Part shown: piece by piece, positions 58,407 to 64,000 of the stretch
Position numbering within the stretch: the stretch's first letter is position 1
How the letters are laid out: every line of letters starts with the position of its first letter
Assembly (NCBI RefSeq): GCF_027359595.1
Contig: NZ_CP114783.1
Location: 62,001-126,000 of the forward strand
DNA: 64,000 nucleotides
Source: Prochlorococcus marinus str. MIT 0912
GTDB lineage: Bacteria > Cyanobacteriota > Cyanobacteriia > PCC-6307 > Cyanobiaceae
Direction: 5' to 3'
Position numbers and translations under genes: made by a program
The notes under the pieces: generated by a model
Database searches by the model: none
Seen by the model: only the letters and a program-made list of their open reading frames with translations
What the model was told of the DNA's origin: nothing

Positions 58407-59505
58407 GTTTTTGCAAGCATTCATTTATTTCTTTATTAGAAATATTATTAAATAATTTCACATCACCAATTTTTAAGGGCATAACGAAAGTCACTTTGCC
58501 GTTTTTCACTTTTTTGTCTCCTTGAAGTGCGCTAAGAACACTTTCTATTTCAAGCTCTGGCCACTTTGATGGTAAACCTGCTTTCTCTATTAAATTTTCC
58601 TGTCTTTTTGCGTCAATTTCTCTCCAAAGTCCTTTCTGAACCGCTAGTTGACCGACTGCAACCATACCCATTGCTACTGCCTCACCATGAAGCCATTTAC
58701 CATACCCACATAGAGTTTCTATAACGTGGCCAAGTGTATGTCCATAATTTAAAAAAGCTCTAACTCCACTTTCCTTTTCATCTTTTACAACAATATCTGC
58801 TTTAGATTTAGCAGAGCGCTTAATTATTTCTATTAGTAGCTTCTCTTTTATTTTTGAAAGATCAGAAATATTATCCTCCCTCTCAAGAAGTTCGAATAGT
58901 TCTATGTCTGATATAACTCCATACTTTATTATTTCAGCCATACCTGCTTTGAACTCTCTTGAGGGGAGAGTAAATAATGTTTTAGGGTCTATTAATACCA
59001 ATTTAGGTTGATGAAAAGCACCTATAAGATTTTTACCTTTCGAATGATTTATACCTGTTTTACCACCAATAGAAGCATCAACCATGGCAAGTAATGTTGT
59101 AGGAATTTGGACTACATGAATTCCACGCAACCAAGTAGCTGCTGCAAAACCAGTCATGTCACCAATCACGCCACCTCCAAGGGCAATCATTAATGATCCT
59201 CTTTCTAATCTCGCCTCATATGCCGCATCGTGGATTAAATCTATAGAAGATTGATTCTTTTGATCTTCTCCTGCTTTTAATATTAAAAGTTTTGGATTGT
59301 ATTTACTTTTAATCAGACTTTTAATTATGCAATCACCATAATGTTCGGAGACTTCCTTGTTAGATACGACTAGTACTTTTAGTCCTTGTCGAAAACCAAT
59401 CTTACATAGCTCATCTCCTATGTATTCAAGACTGTTTTTTCCTATAATAATTTCGTATGGGTTGTTAGTTAAAGAGACTTTAATATGGAGGTTGTCTTTA
59501 TTCAC
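58399..59505 (-). CDS. aroB: 3-dehydroquinate synthase
   Basis: Second step of the shikimate pathway, NAD and metal dependent. 368 residues. Motifs: LKAGEDQKN, ALGGGVIGDMTGFAAATWLRG, QIPTTLLAMVDASIGGKTGINH, GMAEIIKYG, FLNYGHTLGHVIE (metal His) and LHGEAVAMGM (metal His). All catalytic residues are present. It has its own upstream region of 286 bases shared with purK. Confidence 0.96.
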   Translation of the reverse strand: MNKDNLHIKVSLTNNPYEIIIGKNSLEYIGDELCKIGFRQGLKVLVVSNKEVSEHYGDCIIKSLIKSKYNPKLLILKAGEDQKNQSSIDLIHDAAYEARLERGSLMIALGGGVIGDMTGFAAATWLRGIHVVQIPTTLLAMVDASIGGKTGINHSKGKNLIGAFHQPKLVLIDPKTLFTLPSREFKAGMAEIIKYGVISDIELFELLEREDNISDLSKIKEKLLIEIIKRSAKSKADIVVKDEKESGVRAFLNYGHTLGHVIETLCGYGKWLHGEAVAMGMVAVGQLAVQKGLWREIDAKRQENLIEKAGLPSKWPELEIESVLSALQGDKKVKNGKVTFVMPLKIGDVKLFNNISNKEINECLQKLS

Positions 59506-59589
59506 AGTTGTAAGGTTATAAGATTTTTGATGGTTTATGACGTTAAATCATCAAGATATAACAGTAATTATATTGCTGACGCACTCATT

Positions 59590-59706
59590 TCATACGCAAA
59601 TGATTTCTGTTCGTATAATTTCGGTATTTATTTCAGGATCAAAATAATCTCCTAGTGGAATCTTCTTTGGCTTGTGAATTAAGGATGTTTTTATTAAAAT
59701 CACCAT
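59590..59706 (-). CDS. Possible 38-residue protein
   Basis: Minus-strand frame, ATG at 59706, TGA at 59590-59592, in the 286-base gap between aroB and purK. It contains SLIHKPKKIPLGDYFDPEIN and ends IICV, a composition unlike random AT-rich translation. It lies upstream of aroB on the same strand. Without conservation data it is only a candidate; the remainder of the gap shows nothing. Confidence 0.3.
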   Translation of the reverse strand: MVILIKTSLIHKPKKIPLGDYFDPEINTEIIRTEIICV

Positions 59707-59791
59707 TCTTTGATTTTTTTTATTTGTTTGTCCGAAATCTTTGTTGTTTAGCTGCAAGTACGCAAAACCTAAAAAAAGAGGTCTTTAACTA

Positions 59792-60937
59792 ATGATTGGG
59801 GTCGTGGGTGGAGGACAGCTTGCCATGCTTTTGGTAGAGGCTGGAAAGAAAAGAGATGTTGATGTGGTTGTTCAGACGGCAGCACAGACTGATCCTGCTG
59901 CAAAAAAAACTAATCAAGTTATTTTGCAAGACCCTACGAATCCAGTAGGTACAAAACTTCTTGCTGAAAAGTCCCGCTTTATTACTTTTGAGAATGAATG
60001 GGTTGATATTAAAAGTTTACTTTCTCTTCAAAATAATGGAGTTTCTTTTGTACCTAAGCTTCAATCAATAGGACCTTTAATTAATAAAATAACTCAAAGA
60101 GAGCTATTGAATAGTCTTGATATTCCATGCCCTGAGTGGTTGCCTATACCGTTAACAAAATCATCAGAATTTGAACTTCCTGCCGACTGGGGATTCCCAT
60201 TGATGGCAAAGGCTTCAAAAGGTGGGTATGACGGTAAAGGCACTAAAATCATTAAAAATTTAAAACAACTTCAAGAATTTCTAGTAATTAAAACTGAAGA
60301 GCAATGGATGATGGAGAAATGGGTCTCTTTCGATAAGGAATTATCCATCGTTTCCAGTAGGGATTCAAAAGGAATTGTTCGTAGTTTACCAATCGTGGAA
60401 ACCTACCAATCTGAACAAGTTTGTGACTGGGTCCTTGCTCCTGCTGATATCAATCATGACGTTGATCTTATGGTGAGAAATATTGTATCTTCATTGCTTG
60501 CTGAGTTGGACTATGTTGGAGTTATTGCTATTGAATTTTTCTATGGATCTGAAGGATTACTTGTAAATGAAATAGCTCCAAGGACTCATAATTCAGGTCA
60601 TTTTTCCATAGATGCTTGTAGCAGTAGTCAGTTTGACCAACAAATATGTATCACATCTGGTATGGAGGTCCCCATTCCAGAAATGCTTGTTGATGGAGCT
60701 TTAATGGCAAACTTGCTTGGTTTGCAAAATGACTATCCATTAACACTTACCCAGAGGTTGGACGATTTAAGGAGTATTCCTGGCTTGAATGTGTATTGGT
60801 ATGAGAAAGAAGAAGAAAAAAAAGGTAGGAAGCTTGGTCACGTTACTTATCTTTTGAATAATAAAGATCCTTTATCTAGAAAAAAGGAAGCGTTGGACAT
60901 TTTAAAAACCATAAGATCTATTTGGCCTACCTCATGA
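59792..60937 (+). CDS. purK: 5-(carboxyamino)imidazole ribonucleotide synthase
   Basis: Carboxylates AIR with ATP and bicarbonate in purine synthesis. 381 residues of the ATP-grasp fold: VVGGGQLAMLLVEAGKK, MAKASKGGYDGKGTKII (ATP loop), DKELSIVSSRD, IAIEFFYGSEGLLVNEIAPRTHNSGHF and TSQFDQ-like SSQFDQQI. All expected motifs and length. The 6S RNA gene follows 24 bases after the stop, an arrangement seen in other picocyanobacteria. Confidence 0.95.
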   Translation: MIGVVGGGQLAMLLVEAGKKRDVDVVVQTAAQTDPAAKKTNQVILQDPTNPVGTKLLAEKSRFITFENEWVDIKSLLSLQNNGVSFVPKLQSIGPLINKITQRELLNSLDIPCPEWLPIPLTKSSEFELPADWGFPLMAKASKGGYDGKGTKIIKNLKQLQEFLVIKTEEQWMMEKWVSFDKELSIVSSRDSKGIVRSLPIVETYQSEQVCDWVLAPADINHDVDLMVRNIVSSLLAELDYVGVIAIEFFYGSEGLLVNEIAPRTHNSGHFSIDACSSSQFDQQICITSGMEVPIPEMLVDGALMANLLGLQNDYPLTLTQRLDDLRSIPGLNVYWYEKEEEKKGRKLGHVTYLLNNKDPLSRKKEALDILKTIRSIWPTS

Positions 60938-60961
60938 TGATATTTTGTTTAAATTGAATTT

Positions 60962-61138
60962 AGTACTGCTCTGTTGGTATTGGCCTTCTCAAGTGCTCTG
61001 ATCTGACTCTCTTTCGATATGGGGAAGCTGTCGTGAAAGTAACGTATACCAGCTTGCTCTGGAAACGAAGCTTCACTTTGAATCCCCCTCTGGTTCTTCC
61101 AGGTCGATGCTTCTTGGGCCTTACGGCAAAGTGGTACT
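60962..61138 (+). ncRNA. ssrS: 6S RNA (Yfr7)
   Basis: A 177-base region behind purK with the long closed-rod layout of 6S RNA. The ends pair (AGTAC 60962-60966 with GTACT 61134-61138); inner TTGGCC and GGGCC parts continue the stem, and a mostly paired middle is expected. GC content is clearly above its surroundings and no protein frame explains it. 6S RNA binds the housekeeping RNA polymerase holoenzyme and is growth- and light-regulated in Prochlorococcus. The purK neighbourhood is established for cyanobacterial 6S genes. Exact ends are estimated from pairing. Confidence 0.82.
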
Positions 61139-61249
61139 TACTTTTAATTTATGTATTTCACAAATATTCAAATGTTCATAATTTAATTTTTTAATATTTA
61201 TATTTATTGATTTTTAATCCTTACTTTTTAAATTTACAAACAATTTATA

Positions 61250-61600
61250 TCAAGAGGTTAATCCTCTGGAATTTCGGACCTTTCGAAGTAGCTCATGATC
61301 CTCTCTTGCTCTTTTGTCAAGAATGGCTATGTCCTTTCTGGCTTTTTTATCAACTTTTTGAATATCTTCCCTTGCTCTTTGGTCTAGTAGTGCAACATCT
61401 TTTCTTGCCCTTTGATCGATGTTCTCTAGATCTGCTCTAGCTCTTTGATCAACGTTTTCTATATTGATTTTTGCTCTTTCTACCATGCTCGTCATTGAGT
61501 CAACCATCATTGACAATGCTGCTGGCACTTGTTTCCCACTAGCTGAAAAAGAGGATTGTTCGTTAAGACTAATACCAGTGTTTGCTTGATTCGAAGCCAT
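61250..61600 (-). CDS. Hendecad-repeat coiled-coil protein, function unknown
   Basis: 116 residues. After a Ser/Gln-rich first 35 residues, positions 39-104 are six tandem 11-residue units of the form hydrophobic-D-Q-R-A-R-x-D-hydrophobic-x-x (e.g. VDQRARADLEN, IDQRARKDVAL, LDQRAREDIQK), the first degenerate. An 11-residue period predicts a long straight or right-handed coiled coil with alternating charges. No domain name known. Its 3' end lies 112 bases from the 6S RNA 3' end, convergent. Start ATG at 61600 is clear. Confidence 0.75.
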   Translation of the reverse strand: MASNQANTGISLNEQSSFSASGKQVPAALSMMVDSMTSMVERAKINIENVDQRARADLENIDQRARKDVALLDQRAREDIQKVDKKARKDIAILDKRAREDHELLRKVRNSRGLTS

Positions 61601-61637
61601 AGTTTTAATTAAAATAGGCTTGCTTTATTCGAAGCCT
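61583..61637. repeat. Direct repeat duplicating the start codons of the hendecad gene
   Basis: TGCTTGATTCGAAGCC (61583-61598), which is codons 2-6 of the hendecad gene, recurs as TGCTTTATTCGAAGCC (61621-61636) 38 bases upstream in its leader, with one mismatch. The upstream copy also forms a 6-bp hairpin AGGCTT/AAGCCT (61616-61621/61632-61637), flanked by a T-run on the plus strand. Confidence 0.7.
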
Positions 61638-61821
61638 TTTTTTTTATATTTCTATTATCTCCTTTTTTTTGCTTAATAAATCAAAATCTGCTGAAGAAAA
61701 ACGAGATGTAATAGAGAGATGATGGTTTTGAAAAAAGCTCATTCCACTTAGGTTGATTTTTTCCCAACTTTGAAGAAGTCCAGATTTTCAGATCAATTAG
61801 CAAGATATTAAAAAAATAGGA

Positions 61822-62052
61822 CTAATAATATTTCCCTTTTGGATAAAGTCTCGCTATTTTCTGCTTTTGATTCTCTTGTTCTGATTTTTTCCTTTTATAA
61901 TCCTTGTATGAAGCGTCACCCTCATTAAGCCTGAAAAAGACAAAATAGAACATAACCCCTGTAAAAATTAATCCTATGAAGAGCACCCAAAAACCAATTA
62001 AACCTGTAGGAGACAAGTATTCGATGTTAAAAGAACTACTTCTCATCTGCAT
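61822..62052 (-). CDS. Small single-pass membrane protein
   Basis: 76 residues. A short start (MQMRSSSFNIEYLSPTGLIG) leads to a membrane helix FWVLFIGLIFTGVMFYFVFF and a basic tail (KRKKSEQENQKQKIARLYPKGKYY) that would be cytoplasmic. M3 could be the true start. No family named. Size and layout resemble small photosynthetic-complex subunits, without proof. Confidence 0.6.
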   Translation of the reverse strand: MQMRSSSFNIEYLSPTGLIGFWVLFIGLIFTGVMFYFVFFRLNEGDASYKDYKRKKSEQENQKQKIARLYPKGKYY

Positions 62053-62235
62053 TCGATAAAAATACTATTTTTTAATCTTATCTGCAATAAATAGAAAATG
62101 AAGTAATAGATTATTTTTCTAAAAACCTATTTTTTTAAGCTTTTAACTAAAGGGTTTATTGGCTATTAATGAGGATTTTTACGCATTAACACATGGAAAA
62201 ATTTAATTAAAATTAAATATATTGTTTTTATTTAA

Positions 62236-62370
62236 ATGGAAGGAAACCATAACTATGCTATGAACTTGATAGTTCCATTAATGGGAATTGCTCCTTTGCT
62301 AATGCTATTTATATTGAAAGGAGAGAAAAAATCAAAAGTTACAAAAAATTGGACTAGATCAACTAACTAG
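62236..62370 (+). CDS. 44-residue single-pass membrane protein
   Basis: ATG 62236 to TAG 62370. MEGNHNYAMNLIVPLMGIAP then LLMLFILKGEKKSKVTKNW: one hydrophobic helix (about residues 10-28) followed by a basic tail. Positive-inside suggests the tail is cytoplasmic. Composition is sensible and a start is well placed, but the frame is short and unsupported by homology I can recall. Confidence 0.5.
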   Translation: MEGNHNYAMNLIVPLMGIAPLLMLFILKGEKKSKVTKNWTRSTN

Positions 62371-63173
62371 AAAAATAAAAATAAGATTTAGCTTTAATTA
62401 TAATTTATTTCGAAATTAAAAGTGCTCACAAGATAAGTTATACTTTCTAACTAAATATTATTTATATTAAAGTATTTCTCAACATATTATATTCAGCACC
62501 TTTTATATTTATAAGTAATCTTAAAAAAATGAGTTGATAGTTAATTCAAACCATTTCATAGGTTTTTTTGGTTTTCACCCGCGATTTCCTTTTCTTTTCG
62601 CTATCTTGTACTTGAATTACTGTTTAAAGAGGATTCTTCAAGAAAACTCTAATAAATTAAATACATTAGCCAACCATGACAAAAAACAAAACCCAACAAT
62701 TTGCAAAGTTTTATATAAAAGATTTAAAATTGAAAAATATAAAAAATAAAAGTCAGAAATTAGAGATCAATCAATTCAATTTTTTGTCATCCGTCAATTA
62801 ATTTTTTGATTTAAACCCTTGCATCATTTATAATAAACTTTCTAAAGAAATTATAACCAAAAAAGTATTTTGTAAAAAAAATTTGTTTTAATTTCTAGTA
62901 TATAGTATTTTTTCAAGATATTAAATTAAATAATAGCTACTAATAAATTGATAGTGCTTATGTTGAACTCTCTTCTATTAACAATGAGGATTTGTATATC
63001 TTCTTGATAAGAAGCAATCCATACAATGAGAAATAGCATGTGGATAAAGAAATCAGATAAACTATTTCATTTCTAAGATCTTTGATAAGTGCATTTACCT
63101 AAAAAAGTTTTGTTAATTTATTGGAAAATATAATCGTTAAACAGTATGTTTAGTTACTACTAAATTTACAAAT
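62371..63173. other. Long AT-rich stretch with no confident gene
   Basis: About 800 bases, the largest gap in the window. A plus-strand frame 62534-62749 (71 residues, TTG start, IGFFGFHPRFPFLFAILYL then a Lys/Asn-rich tail) is open, but its composition suits chance in AT-rich DNA. Other frames are under 30 residues. I see no tRNA, repeat family or RNA gene. It could be decayed sequence or house small RNAs. Confidence 0.45.
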
Positions 63174-63320
63174 ATGAAAACTGCACAAGATAGATATTTT
63201 GAATGTTTAGAAGTTTGTATTGAAGATGAGCAAGGAAAATCATGTCGCCAAGTATGTGCACCCATATTAAATGATGATCCTTCTGATCACCCTACAGTTC
63301 CAATAATTAATAATCAGTAA
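63174..63320 (+). CDS. 48-residue cysteine-containing protein
   Basis: ATG 63174 to TAA 63320. MKTAQDRYFECLEVCIEDEQ then GKSCRQVCAPILNDDPSDHP: four Cys in two CxxxC pairs (ECLEVC and SCRQVC) about 14 residues apart, which would suit a helical hairpin with two disulfides or a metal site. Acidic otherwise. No named family. The ordered cysteines make chance unlikely. Confidence 0.6.
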   Translation: MKTAQDRYFECLEVCIEDEQGKSCRQVCAPILNDDPSDHPTVPIINNQ

Positions 63321-63427
63321 ATATTGACTTTGAAAATCTAATTTTAAGCGTTACCTCTATAACTTTTTTGTAAAAGAATTAAAGAGTTAGATTCTGAAAA
63401 TTTTTAACCCATATCTTTTTAGATGAA

Positions 63428-63658
63428 ATGGTCACTTTATTGATTGGGAGTTTTATTTGGGTGTTTTGTTGGTTAGGATTATCTATATTTCTTTTAATTA
63501 TGGATACCCCTATTACTCACATAAATTTATTTAACGCAATGCTTGCTCTGTATGTGATTGGTTACCAATTATCTATATGTATAGATTGGAGTTGGATCCC
63601 CATGAATAAAGAAGATTATCAGCTTCCCTATCAAGACAAATGGAGCAGAATTAGTTAG
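63428..63658 (+). CDS. Small two-helix membrane protein
   Basis: 76 residues. Two hydrophobic segments: VTLLIGSFIWVFCWLGLSIFLLIM and LFNAMLALYVIGYQLSICI, ending in a soluble aromatic tail (DWSWIPMNKEDYQLPYQDKW). Both ends would be on the same side. No domain recognised. The upstream 107 bases could hold its promoter. Confidence 0.6.
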   Translation: MVTLLIGSFIWVFCWLGLSIFLLIMDTPITHINLFNAMLALYVIGYQLSICIDWSWIPMNKEDYQLPYQDKWSRIS

Positions 63659-63714
63659 GTAAATATTTTAAAAATTTCTTTGCAAAGATTAAATGGTTAA
63701 CATTGACAGCAGAC

Positions 63715-63891
63715 TTAAATATTATTAACCACGTGAAATAATCCGAATGAATATCCACCTATAAGTATCCATCCTAATATCGCTGAGATTATAGTAGACC
63801 TTCTGTTGTGTCGTCTAATAGCATTTTCTATCATTTCATTTACGTCTTCTCTATTTATTAGATTTTTAGATTTTGGATTGGTAGATGTCAT
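63715..63891 (-). CDS. 58-residue single-pass membrane protein
   Basis: ATG at 63891, TAA at 63715-63717. A charged N-terminal half (MTSTNPKSKNLINREDVNEM then IENAIRRHNRRS) precedes a membrane helix (STIISAILGWILIGGYSFGLF) and a short tail. The Arg/His-rich RRHNRR just before the helix predicts a cytoplasmic N-terminus. Layout is typical of real small membrane proteins; no family known. Convergent with the previous gene. Confidence 0.55.
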   Translation of the reverse strand: MTSTNPKSKNLINREDVNEMIENAIRRHNRRSTIISAILGWILIGGYSFGLFHVVNNI

Positions 63892-64000
63892 TTGTTTTAT
63901 GTAAATTTGATGCTTTTAGATCGTTTGATAAATCAATGTTTAAGCAAATTCAATTTGAGAGTGAGTTTGCTAAATAAAGCAGTGATGCCTTTCTAGCCCG
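63892..64000. other. Right edge, nothing recognised
   Basis: 109 bases to the window edge with no identifiable gene or site. Confidence 0.4.

Noticed and set aside
61207-61440. 77-residue plus-strand frame opposite the hendecad gene
   Set aside because: Its repeats are the reverse strand of the hendecad units, and it is Leu/Phe-rich without other support.
62534-62749. 71-residue plus-strand frame with a TTG start
   Set aside because: Phe-rich start and Lys/Asn-rich tail are what random AT-rich DNA gives; no start context or family support.

Overview
The window is ordinary chromosome of a marine picocyanobacterium, almost certainly Prochlorococcus. The evidence is a very AT-rich, tightly packed genome; a Pcb-type chlorophyll a/b light-harvesting antenna gene; a cyanobacterial lycopene cyclase; a B12-dependent class II ribonucleotide reductase; a 6S RNA gene directly behind purK; and many short proteins of the kind shared only among picocyanobacteria (DUF1350, DUF2811, DUF3531, CPP1-like, DUF92). 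Composition and gene content fit a low-light or intermediate clade, but I cannot name a strain from sequence alone. I see no prophage, insertion sequence, CRISPR array or rRNA operon.

Layout. 1-9 kb: 3' part of acs, DUF1350 protein, a DnaQ-like exonuclease, hisS, a eukaryote-like UDP-glucose dehydrogenase, four small unknown genes and pcb with a clean terminator. 9-18 kb: a GltS-like carrier, a GST-like protein, a membrane protein with a degenerate GIY-YIG domain, crtL with a translationally coupled SDR, a POR-like SDR, an MscS channel, an isochorismatase-fold hydrolase and fur. 18.5-23.6 kb: an accessory-looking block with an ArsS-type radical SAM enzyme, StpA-type phosphatase, an unrecognised 513-residue protein and a NahK/APH-like sugar kinase. 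23.7-31.4 kb: metY-metA (predicted acetyl-homoserine route), two flavoprotein oxidoreductases, CbiX and DUF2811. 31.7-35.7 kb: lumenal pentapeptide protein, GT39-like membrane glycosyltransferase, tRNA-Ser(UGA) and small proteins. 35.8-45.8 kb: nrdJ, a methyltransferase, prfC, CPP1-like, hslO, an ABC ATPase, DUF3531, rsmE, DUF92 and an SGNH hydrolase. 45.8-50.2 kb: a phnD-phnC-phnE uptake operon and an aminotransferase. 50.3-61 kb: VOC protein, family-4-like uracil-DNA glycosylase, ispG, ctpA, DUF1543, nadA, a metallophosphoesterase, a TPM/Psb32-like protein, a MidA-like methyltransferase, aroB and purK. 61-64 kb: 6S RNA, an 11-residue-repeat protein and a loose AT-rich stretch with tiny proteins.

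Functional links. crtL, pcb, the POR-like SDR, the CPP1-like protein, DUF92 (phytol salvage), ctpA (D1 processing) and the Psb32-like protein all serve the photosynthetic membrane. CbiX and NrdJ sit at the supply and demand ends of corrinoid metabolism. MetA carries the glutamate that marks acetyl-CoA users, which matches the neighbouring O-acetylhomoserine sulfhydrylase.

No single feature is a proven new system. The best candidates are the StpA / 513-residue protein / sugar kinase locus (18.5-23.6 kb), the membrane-bound and apparently nuclease-dead GIY-YIG protein, the uracil-DNA glycosylase that has lost iron-sulfur ligands, the hendecad-repeat protein beside 6S RNA, and two long perfect hairpins between genes. 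Database statements below come from memory of families, not from searches.
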